DNA of 60,000 nt, from contig NMRA01000106.1 in assembly GCA_002633005.1 (NCBI GenBank), forward strand, positions 293,655 through 353,654, given 5' to 3'. Below, piece after piece: positions 10,629-22,884 of this stretch (position 1 is its first letter; every line of letters starts with the position of its first letter). Made by a program: the position numbers and the translations under genes. The notes under the pieces are model-generated. The model worked only from the letters and a program-made list of their open reading frames with translations. It did not search any database and was not told the origin of the DNA. The DNA is from Phoronis australis. Its lineage: Eukaryota; Phoronida; Phoronidae.

Positions 10629-13600
10629 GTACGTATTCGTTCACTAACTGGCCCTAGTAACGACCCATGTTAGGAAAATAGCTTATACCGACTTTCAATA
10701 CACTGACAGGTTTTAATTTTCCTAGCGGTCTAGTAACACGTCAGGTCTTCAACTATTTACTTGTTCTCGGTTTCCCTTCAAGTAGTCTTCTTTGACCAAT
10801 TCCTGCGCAGAACCGACCTGAACCTGTTTTGCCACAGACAAACGTTCTTCTGACTGAGTGGAATCCCACCCACAGCATTAATGTGTACTTTGAAGTGGTA
10901 AAATCACCGGCTCTGAGCTCAGCGAATGTCTGGCACAAAGATGCGAAAACTTGCAATTTGAAATAAAAGCACAAAACCTCAGTGAATATTGCTGTTTTAG
11001 CTATTCCATTAATCCGCAAATTGCGCTTTGGTCGTAAAAACGGCAACTTCCCTTAAATCCACAACCGGAATATCTTTTCCTGGCAAGTGATATTCTGTAG
11101 ACACATCTACAAACTCAGGTTCTCTCTCACAAATTAAGAATTATGTAAGATAAAAATAGTATCAAGTGATTGTTGAGTGTGATTCCCTTTTTATGTTTAA
11201 ATGTGCATCAACCTGTCTTGCCATACTAGCAATTGGTTTCACTGGTAATGAAAAAGTACGTGCCGAATCTGCCAATGAATTTTAAAAGACACACCAACCC
11301 TTGTTTACGAAATTCTTTACACGTTGATGCCCTGTGTGAACCGATTAGCTGATAAATTCATTTCCATCGCCGTGTAGAAAAACGTTCTATATACATTTTT
11401 AATGGCCATCTAATCTATTCTCTAATCTGCAATTTGACAGTAAACCAGTAGGTATAAATCTTAATACATTTTTGTAAAATCGATTCAAATACTGCCCTCT
11501 GTACTTCATCCGAAACTCTATAACTACTCCCAAAGAGTTTGTTTACAAAGTAATTATGTTACTATAGACGGCTTGACGCGATCAAACACATTGTTTATCC
11601 AAACTGTTTGGCTCAAACCACTTAATATAGATGGATTTATGACAAAAATTATCGTAAACGACTTGAAAATAGAGTTGGCAGTAGTTATTAACTCCAGTGT
11701 CAACACGCAGCGGGTGGGAGTTGTTAAACGGAAGAGTGAGTCACCAGACTAGGAAACTTAGTTCACGGTGAAAAAATGAAATATGTGCCATATGTATGTA
11801 TATGTCAGTATGTAAAACCTAAAACTATATTAATGAGAAATTCGGAGAACAGAACCACTCATTTGTAAACCTCTGAGCATACTAAGTTCCTTAACTTCAG
11901 ATTGGAATCGCTGTAGGAATACTTGGACGTGACATTTCCTATGGTTTACAATTTGTGTTACAAAATGGACGGTGCAAGATGAGAGACAGAGTCTCAGGTT
12001 TATGAAATGGGCAAAACCTCTTGCCGAGGGATTTTGAAGAAATTTCTATGAGGTTTTGCCCATGTCACTAATCTGAGACGAGTGTAGGATTTGTTTTCTC
12101 ACATGAACCGTAAAAAAGATCTTTTTTGCTGAAAAACTAGACGTGTCTAAAACTTTCAACCACACGAGGCAACTTTGGTAAAAACGCGCTTGCGCAATGC
12201 AAAGTAATTAAGTTACTCTTTGTTAATACTTTTATTTCAAGCTGAAGAATTCTAAATTACATCCAAATTAGAATCCAATAAATAGTATTTGAATGTGTAA
12301 TATTAAAACTTAAAAATGTTTACAAATAATGGTCAGCAAGGCTTCCCTGCGCGTGAGCACTGAATTGACCTTGAGACAGCACACCTAGAACAGTCTCGCC
12401 TCGTTTCTTGAGTTGAGGGCTCGTCTCTTTGAATGAATGTGGATATGGAATTTGCCGCCGAAGATGGGTCCGTTTAAGAAGTTGTTTGCATGTCCTTCCA
12501 ACTGAGAGTACGTACAGTTGTGACAACCGATTTGTCAATCCTAACCTTGTCATTTCTTGGAATTCCTGCATTGTTTGGTTGGCGCGCGTTTGGTTATTTT
12601 AGTGTTTTGCAGACCATAAAATGTAAGACGTATGGATTTCTACTTTGCACTACGTAATGATTCGCGCATGTAATGTCAAATAATTACATACTCGGTGTTA
12701 TTAACCAGTCGTGTCGGAACACATTCCAGGACATGTGAGAATAAGAATTCTTTACTTTCACTGGTTTACGGATCAATTTGACAAGTACGACCATTTGGGT
12801 TTTTTTTTTGCCTTACCTTTGAGTCAGATTACCACATTAACAAGTGAAACGACACAATGAGTTTCGTATTTTCCACTTTAACATCCAGATTTCCAAAACA
12901 GCGTCTGATCGGACATTTGGACAGGCTCACTAAAAATCAAAATGTTTTATTTTCCGAAAAATACGCCGTGAGGATTGTTGGAAATTTCCAGGTATCAATA
13001 ACAAATCCATTTTATCAAAAAATTATTAATATTGTAACTACCATAAAGCCTTCCAAGCGCAAGGGACTCCGGCATCACATAGTGAATCGTACTCTATCAG
13101 TTTATCCACGTTTGTAATATTGAAATCTAAACTCTGCATTTCGGCTGGTCTTTCAATTTATTAAATATTAAATGCCCAATGCAACCAGCAAATTATTGTT
13201 ACAAAGTTTTACACTTCAATTTCGTCTGACCGTTGGATCGAAATTGTGTAAATAACGTGATACTGGACAATCAAATTTCTTCGTTAATAACGATGGAAAA
13301 CAAGGGACATTTTGGCCTACCTTGAAGATGCCCATGAGCCTGCTGTTCACTTGTTGCGTGTATAAGCGCCATTCACCAAACACTACCAGGATTTAGTCTG
13401 AAGTCAAGTTTTTCAGCATTGCCTTGATTTGAGAATTTTGCATTTTTCAGAATCGACCGAATGTTCGAAGAGGAATACATGAAAAAAGGTTCTGCGCTAC
13501 AGCAAGATTTGTTGTTTCCTTTTTTGAACTCGGAAACCGACGAGCCCCCCATAGCAGAGGGCGTGACAAAGCCCGACACGTACGTAATTGGTGGTATTGA

Positions 13601-15719
13601 CTACGTTTGAAACTGCTGTTTGAGTTTCTACGGGAAAATACACCCTTGTGAAGACAGGATGACAACTGCGGGCTAATTTCCATTAAAACCGCTATCAAGT
13701 TGACGTTGTATTCGTGATAAAAAGTCGAGTTTCTTCATAGGACAAACGACGGTATGTGCTTATCGAAATTGGGCATTGAATACTCCTCAGGCTCAAAACT
13801 AACTCGCCGTGAATCTAATATAAAGCAATAACAACCCAGTAAAACATACCATGAGTAAAGAAGGAGATGAAAACCGCTTTTATAACACGGAGTGTTTCAA
13901 ATCAAAAGTTAGTCTTTGACAGAAGGCGCCGGTTTTTAATGACCTGTTATAAGCCTTCTATCGCAATCACAAACTAAATTTGAATTAAGCCAATCACAGA
14001 TCACACATTACAGAAATGATCCTTGAAAAAACTGAATGAAGTCGCTATCATTTGCTTTAGACCGAGATCGCTCTCTTTGTTGTCACGATGGGTTAATCCC
14101 ATTTGCAAAGGCAATTTAATTATTGTGATCAGTTTAAATTCGTATCAAGCATAAGAACGCCATGGCGTTGCTTTGAATTACCGAAATTTATACATCTGTG
14201 AAAACTAAAAAACGTCGACGTTTTTAACAATAGAACGTGCTCTAAAATAGTTTCAAGTGGGTTTTTGTCTTATGAATGAGACGATTAGAAATTACAGCAC
14301 AAGTTGCAATTGTCCCCTGATGTTTGTCCTACCTTGGACCTGAACATTCGTGCCATCTTGTTAACCCCGGCTGCACAAATTCAGTGTACTCTAGATGTGG
14401 GCTCATAGTGACCCCGGGGTACTCTCATGCAAGGGGTAATAAACGGCGTGCAGCTCAGAAGGCTGACTTTTCCACGACCATACTCAGTGAAAAATGATGT
14501 CATATCGTATAAAATGACTTACGAAGGGGTCCACTTTGGGAGCGCAAAACCCAACAAAGTATGTTTTCCTCAAGTATGATCTACATATTTTCTTATACAT
14601 AATCCATATTTTAAAAAGTTTGGTTGTAAAAATTGTAATCATTGTTTACAACATGGCATCTCTTGTTGTGCTGTTTTGATCTGAATGGGTTAAAATTTTA
14701 TAAAAAATAGTTTAGCTTGACGGCATTAAACCCTAAGAAAGGGCTATATTTCTGGAACACAATCCATGACGGTTGATTATTGTCCTAACGGTTTGGCAGA
14801 TTTTGACGAGGCTGTTGACAAAAGGTTTATGACTGGATGTGCCAACATCACTCGAGATTCACCGGCCAAATTAGACTGCTAAGTTACCGCCTCTTAGTCG
14901 TTTTTTTCAGTTTTCCACTACATGGTGCTTCTCTGTTAGTTTTTGCAAAATGCACGGCAATATCACGCGTAATTTCGCGAAAATTTACTTTTTAGAGAGG
15001 TCCTAGCGTTACTGAACTCTAACAGTGGTCAGTAGATGACTGACTTAATGGGTTCTGTTGTCATCAGTAAAGAGACTGGAGGGACACTAACATCGAACAT
15101 GAATTTCTCAGGCAGTGATTGACTTACTATGCAGTTGTTTTCAGCACCCTCTGCTTTACATACTTAGATTATTCAATCCATACAAATATTTTTCAAAGAA
15201 ATTGTGCAACTTAAAATGAATTTGAAGTACTAATCGTACAAGAACAGATGAACATATCCAGGAAATGTTACCCTTCATCTCAGTCCGGGGATCACCGACT
15301 TTTTTATGTTTAGAAAAGAAAAATAATTACTCCGGGAAAAAATGCGCATAGTGAGTTTTCCGAAATGGCTATTCCAGTCCGCCAATTCATTGTCGACTTC
15401 TATTCTCCGCCAAGGCTTATTTATTCGTCGTAAATCTCACATTCAAAACAGCGTAATGTAGACGATGAAACCCCTTTTCAGTGAGATTGAGACGGTCAAA
15501 GACGCAGGTAGACAGCCCAAAGTCTCTGTGTCCAGTAAAGGCAAGGACTTGGTTAAGATGACTCACAGCCCTTCAACAAAAAGCGTGACGTCAACCAAAA
15601 GTCACAAGGCACCATGTAACGCATCCAAACCAAGCCTCGTGGACTCTTCATCATCTCGGTCACATGCATCAAATGATGCCGCAGGTAGGACCATCTCCCA
15701 AGCGCAAGAAGAAATGTAA
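9145..15719 (+). CDS. EGF/YWTD-propeller single-pass membrane protein (LDL-receptor-like), 3 exons
   Basis: Gene model with exons 9145-10628, 13451-13579 and 15482-15719, giving 616 residues. A signal peptide (about 1-27) is followed by a six-cysteine EGF-like module (C69, C75, C79, C96, C98, C111), then an LDLR class B propeller (about 115-395) with YWTD variants IYW at 220-222, LFW at 261-263, LYF at 309-311 and IYW at 353-355. A four-cysteine remnant EGF (406-430) and a transmembrane helix (about 452-474) follow, then a basic stop-transfer KRR. The tail is charged, then Ser/Thr/Lys-rich. LDLa ligand-binding repeats and an NPxY endocytosis motif are absent, so it is not a classic LDL receptor; a surface receptor or co-receptor role is an inference. 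The exon 1 donor GTACGT at 10629 (phase 2) fits the acceptor at 13450, and the second intron again begins GTACGT. If intron 1 is retained, the frame stops at 10647 and the protein has 500 residues. Confidence 0.75.
10962..10967 (+). promoter_or_regulatory. AATAAA polyadenylation signal for a short LDLR-like isoform
   Basis: AATAAA lies 315 bases after the TAA at 10645-10647. It would serve a transcript that does not splice intron 1 and ends with the short tail EEYVFVH. Inference from position only. Confidence 0.3.
12007..12063. repeat. Perfect 14-bp inverted repeat (hairpin)
   Basis: ATGGGCAAAACCTC at 12007-12020 is exactly complementary to GAGGTTTTGCCCAT at 12050-12063, with a 29-base loop. 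It lies inside intron 1 of the LDLR-like gene. Confidence 0.75.
13451..13579 (+). CDS. LDLR-like gene, exon 2 (cytoplasmic tail)
   Basis: The acceptor CATTTTTCAG is followed by a 129-base open exon ending at the donor GTACGT (phase 2 at both ends). It encodes a charged segment beginning IDRMFEEEYMKKGS and later SETDEPPIAEGVTKPD. Coding-like composition, both splice sites and exact phase agreement with exon 1 and exon 3 support it. It carries no recognised motif; an NPxY signal is not present. Confidence 0.6.
13580..15481 (+). other. Intron 2 of LDLR-like gene
   Basis: Starts GTACGT and ends CCCTTTTCAG. No gene, RNA or clear repeat was recognised inside. Confidence 0.5.
15482..15719 (+). CDS. 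LDLR-like gene, exon 3 (Ser/Lys-rich tail end)
   Basis: After the acceptor the frame continues with EIETVKDAGRQPKVSVSS, then a Ser/Thr/Lys-rich low-complexity stretch and the end AQEEM followed by TAA at 15717-15719. Abundant serines beside basic residues suggest phosphorylation, but no specific motif is claimed. An alternative donor (GTAGGA at about 15684) could extend the gene to further exons I did not find. Confidence 0.5.
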
Positions 15720-18700
15720 GAAATAGTCAAGTAAAACTGTCACAAGCAAGTCATCTGTTCTTGTTCACGGGAAGTGACCCGTTCACAATGATGAATGCTC
15801 AAAACCTGAGAACTAAATGTTTGCTAATCGCTAACTGGTGAGACGGCTGCCTCTCTTACTCTAACCCCAAATGTTGCTAAGGTGAATGGAAAATCGCCCC
15901 AAGAAACTAAACAAATAATTGGCTCAAAGGATTCCTGGTCTTCTAATCTAACTGATATTATTCACTTATTACTGCTTGCTTCAAGAACTGAGAAATATAT
16001 GCATGCCAGTTGCAACGGCTTCATCTTTTTTGAAATATCATGTAAATGTATTATGAGAACATTTTCCTGCGGACGGGAAACACCGTCCAAAATACTCCAC
16101 ACGTGAAATCCAATCAGCACAAACTGGCACATTTAAAACACATTTTATGGAACTTGCAGAGGAAAGCGCTTTTTTTTCTTGTAAGGTAGGCCTATATACA
16201 ATTTTGTCATCATCTCCGTAAAGTTGTAAGTTTCTTTTTCGATCTTCAGATAAAAGAGTTACGCAATAATTGGGTTGCGCTTTAAAACCCTCAAATTAAA
16301 TTTTGCTCGATTGCAAAATGTTATTATTGACAAAGTTTTGATAAATATTTTATACAGTTAATAAGTTTTATTTTTACGGTGAACCATCGATAAAGGGTTT
16401 TTAAATAATATGCAAATGACGTCTAAATTGAGAGATCCTGTAGTCCTCAGGGACGAATTATTTTGGGCAGAGTTGACTAATTGAACTAAATTTGACTAGA
16501 TTTATAAAACGGGGAATCATCATAACGGCTTCTACTCTGAAATTGAGGCGCCAACCTCGTCACATAGTTCGTTTTTTTGTACCAGTGAAAATGGTCGACA
16601 AAGGTGGTGTCATTTGTGATGATTTTCAAAGTCATTGTAAAAAACAAGGACTTGATGCCGTCGGTGTTTGTGCCACATCGCAGGAGTATCATCTCTAGAA
16701 TAAGAATTTTGGGAACGAATTGATGTGCCACACTCCTGTGGGAGATGAATTACTTTGGGATCGTATTGATGAGCTAGACTTCTGTGGGAGTTGAGTTATT
16801 TTGCAAAAATGCAGAGATTTATTTTAGTGTAACTTCTTCCACAAAAAAATGTTGTCATATGCTTCTTTTCTTAAACGTTTTGTCAATTTTAAGTGAGCTC
16901 GTGGTGTTCAGTTGAAAGTCCACATTCTGAACATGTGATATGAGCTAACGTCGTTTGAATCACTTTTGCTGTACGCCACAAAGTTCAAGAAACTAATCTT
17001 CACTCCACGTCACTTTTTCTGTGCCCCACTAACACTGGTTACATGGGAATCTTTATGACGAACTATTAAGAAAATCCTAAGCAAATTAAGCAGGAAACAT
17101 GCCGACACAAGTCCCAACACAGGTCTCTAGGAAGGTAAACTTTATTGGATGGTACGAACTAATTCATTCAACTTTTGACCCCAGGATGTCACAAACTTCA
17201 TATTCTTCGTATCGCCATAACTTCACTGTCACCATGATCGTCGTCAATTTCGCACCCCCATATGAGTTTGGAGCAAATCCCAGGACGGCAGCCATTAAGA
17301 ACGTACATATCCACTAAACTTAACGAGATAGGATAATATTTTAGATCGGAACACATAGCGCGTTCAGGATAATAGTTTGACTGTTTGGGATATATTTATG
17401 AAAAATAACCATTTTATTAGTGTGTCAAAAAGATGTATCTCCAAAATCACTCTTAAGGGTTTACAAAAGTAACGTTAGAAACTCCCCCAGTAGCAACTGG
17501 GTAGACAAAGCATGGTCCCACAAACTTCGGTTAAAATTTCTTCTGGAGAGTGAAAATGAGGTAGAGCTTGGAAAAAGTACACATTAATAGTTTCATGCTT
17601 TTAAAGGTGCCTGGCGCGAATGGTATATTGCCATAGAGGCTGTTTCAGAATCATTAAAACACGGGAACCCTGGTTTAGGGTAGCTGCACCATGGGAGAGG
17701 AGAAGTAAACGACGTGAAAGTGGTGAAATTTCACCAATCAAGACATTTACAATCCGAAATTTACAGTTACACACAATTTTAGACAATTCCCTTCGGCGTA
17801 CAGATACTGAACGGGCATGGGAGACGAGGAGTAATTACAAGAAGGAATTTTCAGAATTTATTCGTGTTAATGTGACTTCTGGTTTGTTTCAGTGGTAGTC
17901 TGTATGTGTTAAAATTACACTCCAAGAATTCCAGAAATCTTTGTTTTCGTTTTCTCTACAGCTTGACCAATAATTGAGAGGCTCTTACATGTATGTTCAA
18001 CATCTCCTTTTTCCTTATCAACGATGCGTTCACAACAACGAGCTGAGAGAAAGGAGAATAACAGATGACTCCAGTATCCATTGCCATAAGAAGGGTCACC
18101 TGAGCAATACAATTTTGCATTCCTTACGTTCATGTATAAAGTGAATTTGAGGACCTGAACAAAATTGTTTCATAAAATCTGTACATAACAAGTTTTTTTC
18201 AGAATCATTAGAAGTGGAGTATAATAAGAGCCCGTTTCAAGTGCCCTTAATCAACTTAATCCACACAGCAAAATTGGGTCCTTCTAAAGGCAAAAAATTC
18301 AGACTAGGCTGAAGGTAAATCCAGAAATGACAAAGGCAAACGTTCTCTAAAACGTTATCTCTTGTTTATGTATAGCCGTGCTATTTTGACTGCCCCCGCC
18401 TCCGTCCCTATGCCTATAGTATGCCAGCCAGTTTGATTTCACATTGACAATTATTACATGTATGGGGGGGGGCGCACTTATCCCCCGGCCCCCGCTTCTC
18501 TCAACTCTACAGTATCGCTATTTTGCCTAACAATTTTGTCTTCCCTCACCTAATGCGTCCTTATGGACCGGAGGGCATTGATTGCCGAGAGTCCATAATA
18601 TTGTTAAGGCGGTCCTGAAGGTGCAGTGATTCCGTCTGCAATGTTTATCCCCGTTTTGTAAACATTTACGATTGCAAGATTAAAGGGTGCGATATTGTCG

Positions 18701-18954
18701 TTACTCGGATATGGTGTATCTTGGCAACTTGACGCGGTAACGGTATATATATTATTAAATAAACTGCTGTTAACATATACTGTGGTTCGAGGGAGGCTCT
18801 AGAAAATTGGATTGAAAAAGATTGTAGAACTAATTTTCTCAGCTTGGGTAACTTTCTTGACTTAATCGGAAATTGACAACGGAAAACTATTTCAAGCATC
18901 CAAATCAAGATAGCCAAACAAATGCGCCGTATCACGAGTTCAATAGGTTAAAAG
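15720..18954. other. Intergenic stretch between LDLR-like and Sushi-MAM genes
   Basis: Only short frames without domains, apart from a 46-bp tandem pair at 16708-16799. A G-run and C-rich segment at about 18467-18500 looks like an element end. Confidence 0.4.
16708..16799 (+). repeat. Diverged tandem pair, 46-bp unit
   Basis: Two adjacent 46-base units both start TTTGGGA and share GAATTGATG-like and TCCTGTGGGAG-like words. A third, more decayed copy may lie at about 16440-16485. Confidence 0.55.
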
Positions 18955-18962
18955 TATAAATA
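18955..18962 (+). promoter_or_regulatory. TATA box of the Sushi-MAM gene
   Basis: TATAAATA lies about 106 bases before the start codon at 19061, leaving room for a start of transcription near 18985 and a short 5' UTR. Good consensus match and position; no direct evidence of initiation. Confidence 0.5.
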
Positions 18963-19060
18963 CGCGTCTCGGAGAAAATTGATAGACGTGAATTAGAACT
19001 GTACAACTATCAGCGTTAGAAACATAGAGAAGACGACTTGACCATACGCATGTAGATACA

Positions 19061-19144
19061 ATGGTTATGGTAATGTCTAGACACATGTTATTGTTTTTAT
19101 TTTGTGCATTTATTGTCGCAGTCACAGCCAAGCCTTGTATAAAG
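19061..19144 (+). CDS. Sushi-MAM gene exon 1 (signal peptide)
   Basis: Starts [14 protein letters not shown] and ends at the donor GTAAGA in phase 0. Three further in-frame ATGs (codons 3, 5 and 9) could also start translation without losing the signal. Confidence 0.85.
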
Positions 19145-22100
19145 GTAAGATATTTTGATCATTGTTTTTGAGAGGAGTTTTGCGTTAGAAGTGTTCACAA
19201 CAGTTCTACCCTTATTCTGTTGAGTACAACAAATGTTTTAGATGGTAAAACTGCCAATACATGGTATGATGAACAAAGGGTCCGCGTCTCACCATGAACA
19301 CCTGCATCCGAATTATTGGCAGACATACATGTACATATAGGCCAAAAACAGATACGCAAACGTTATACATTTCGCCCTGTTAACGAAAATGAAATTAGTT
19401 TAGTCTTCTTTTCGCTCTCCTAAAATCGATCACATAATAATCCTTACCGTCATGGGATTTTATTTTTGTCACAAACAAGATCGTCGAAACCGTCTCAAGA
19501 GAACACTTCAGAGTTTATCGGTGTCTGCCAAACCTAAAATTTCGAATTACGAAAATGACGAATGTACGTATTGCCTTTGTTTTTGTTTTTGTTTATAACG
19601 GAAATAAAATCCTGTCACTGTAAGGAATATTATAATACCGACGTTCGTTTTTTAACCAGCTAAACAGAGCGAAATACATGTAATGAGAGAAAGTACTTTG
19701 GAAAGATGCGCTTCTAATGTGGAATATTTTAGTGTTCCACATTATGTATTTAAACTATATAAAGTGGATTTGACTCTTCTCTAAGTAACTCTAAGTAACT
19801 TCTTGAGCATTTATCTTAAGAATTTATCCTATTTCGTTCAGTATTGTGTTCTAATTTCTTGAAAACTTGTTCCTTAGGTAAAAGGCTCCAATTCTCAACA
19901 AGGTTGTGAGTCTCAGCTCGCTACAAAAGAAGAAATCGTGGCCGCTCTAAGCCCTGTAGAGACGGAGGTGGATCCAAACTACGACGCTACCTGGTGGAAT
20001 TCCATTGCCAGAAAAAGATCAAGTAAATAAAACATAAACGAAGCCTGTACACTAAGCATTTAAAGCACTCTTAGACCGAGTCATACTGTTACGATTTCAT
20101 TTTCTTGTCTTGACCATCGAGGTGCAGTTTCTTTTAGGTTCGTTGAGACTGTTTCCGCTCTTGACGAGGAAGACGTACATGTACTTGTAGCAGCCTCCAC
20201 TTGTCACGAGTATTTTTGAATCGACGTATCTGTAAATTTGTATGTATTATTTCTATTATTTCATGAAGTAGGCACCATCGACTTTCTGCAAGTGTGAAAA
20301 TTTTCAATTGAATTAGATATTTAAGCGAATAAAAAGCCGCGTGTCGTCGATCTAACTAAGTTTAGATTTAGATCACTGTCTTGCTGCTATGAATTTGTAT
20401 AAACTTGTTCCTTACTCTGGTGAGAAGTTCGTTTTGGTCCTAGAAAGTTCTGTGAATTCATTTCTGTTGCTGACCGTGATCAGTGCATAATCAATGAACT
20501 GTCAGTTCCTTCACAGCCCGAAAATCACATCTATTTTAAGACTACTGTCATAACGGCGAGTCATCTAAATAAAGAATTGTTTTTGTGATAGCTTTTTGGG
20601 CTTGGCATGATGCAACTCCTACGCTAACATTTTGGGTTTTGTTACCTCAACGCTCAGTGAGCCTGAGCCAGACTGTGACTAACTTGTTCTAATTGATTCA
20701 CAAGTTAATGTTCGTGGCTTAGCCGAGATGCTGAAGAAAACCTTTACTCGATTTTAAAAACTCAAAGACCGCTAGCATTTAATTTCAAATTTTAAAAATA
20801 TGCTGAGCGTTTGCATAACTTATTGCTCGTTTTTTATTTTCTTTGTTTTAATTTAAAACTCGTGTTGGTTTACGACCGTAGTTGACCGAGGAATTCGCTT
20901 TTCGCCCACTTGGGTGCAAACACTGTTAACGTCAGCTTTGCCTAATGGAAGGGTTAACTAGTCCGCATAATACAATTCTGCAGACAGTTGTAAATCATTG
21001 GTATCGTTCACACCATATGCCTTTTGAAATTGACATGCAAAGGACGTAAACAATTCTTTTTGAACCTTGCTCTTAGTCATACAGCTGTCCCATGTTGACT
21101 GTGTAACTAAACACATGTTAGCAAAGGGTTTGTGGTCTTGAATGAGAGCATAACTCTTGTATTACGCCGTATAAATTCTGAGTAACGGAACCCAAAATGG
21201 AGGACAGGTTTATGAAGCCTGATTTCTAAAAATACGTCAGTTGAAGTAACTTCTCCTGAAGAGGAACCTAATAACAGGCAATATGGTAGTGGGCCTGCAG
21301 ATGACGCCATTGGAACCTCATTTCATGTACACGTAATAGAGGTACAAGTCGTAACGATCATCATGATAACTGGAAAGTCTGCTTGAAATTGCCAGCAGAT
21401 TTACGTCATGCTTTAGGAGCGTCTACTTTAGACATTGTCTCATTTAATCTACTATTCTGCATTTAGGAAAATAATTTAATTTTTGGACACCAAAGAAATA
21501 AACTTTTGCAGTAAGAAACTTGATTTCTGTTTTAGAAAAGGTATGCGCCCATCCAATCCAACCAGCCAACGGTTTGATGTCAGGTACAACCACGAATATT
21601 GGCGATCAATACCATTTCGCCTGCAAACCTGGCTTCAGGTTAGTGGGTTCCGCCACCATTACATGCCATGACCATGTCAGTGCTTACGGACTATGGTCCG
21701 ACTACTATCCGTTTTGTGTGTTTAGACAAACCAGTAAGTATCCTGTTTCGTCGTTCAAATAATGTTTGCACTGTCAATTGTGTGTTTTGTTAGTTTCACA
21801 GATTTAACTCAAACCCGTTTTTGATCGTTTGGATTATAAAAGATTGGCAGGTTACACCGGCAGTAAATAAATCAGCTAAAGTCAATAGTATTTGTATTGT
21901 CCATCATCATGATTACAAAAAGTCTCTCATGACGCGTTATCAACGAAAATTTATCTATTGATGATTCTGAATGATTAAGATTTTTTACTTTTATTCCCAT
22001 TTAAGTGATCTATCTTCCCATGCTACCAATTATGTCGTAGCGAGAAATTGTATCAAGCAGCCACCACACTGCTCGGGATTATCGAAATCCTAGAGCAAAC

Positions 22101-22801
22101 CGCAAGTCTTCAAACTGAACAAAATCGCACTCGACAAATTTTATCATATTATAAGCGTATTTAAAGGGTCAAGTCACCTGCCTTCATTTCAGCAAATTCC
22201 CGCAGACATCGGCGAGAATTGGCGATTTGTAACTGATTGAATCACAAACACAACAGATTTATAAGTCTGGTGAATGCTAGTAACTTCGTAAAGTCTGCAC
22301 CAGCCAACAATAATCCTAAACTTGCGTTTTTGGCCTCAAAAATGATGGTCTCCCTTTAACTGTTCGCAGATCACACATGACTTCCTGCCTATAGACATTA
22401 AGCTGAAACGGTTTGTCTTTAAAGATATGAGTTGCCTAACGAATCAAGACGTTGTTTTCTCTTTTCGCTCTTTGGATGAACAAGCCTACTCAAGTAGGTG
22501 ATAACAGCGTGTCCTGTCTGTAATCCCTAAGATTGCCTCACGACCATTTTCTCCGACTTGCTTACACTAATCACCAATTTCATTAAGAGGTCTATTTATG
22601 GTACAGGGTGTACTACTACCACTATCGCTGCCGCTGCCGCTGTTGTTGTTGCTACTGCTGTTGCTGTTGCTGCTGATACTACTGCTACTAATGATAATAG
22701 GAGTACTAGTAATAAAATATAGTTGTTGGGCCATCCAGGAAACTTGATTAAATCTGGTCCAGCAGACCAGATTTAATTTATTCGAATACACTAGTAATAC
22801 C

Positions 22802-22884
<83 letters not shown>

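Larger units (their letters stand above)
10629..13450 (+). other. Intron 1 of LDLR-like gene
   Basis: Begins GTACGT and ends CATTTTTCAG. It contains a stop for the read-through frame at 10645-10647, an AATAAA at 10962-10967 and a perfect 14-bp inverted repeat at 12007-12063. No internal gene is supported; the minus-strand frame at 12320-12571 has no domain. Confidence 0.55.

Noticed and set aside
12320-12571. 83-residue minus-strand frame with dibasic sites, considered as a neuropeptide precursor
   Set aside because: No signal peptide, no repeated amidated peptides, and it lies in an intron of the LDLR-like gene.
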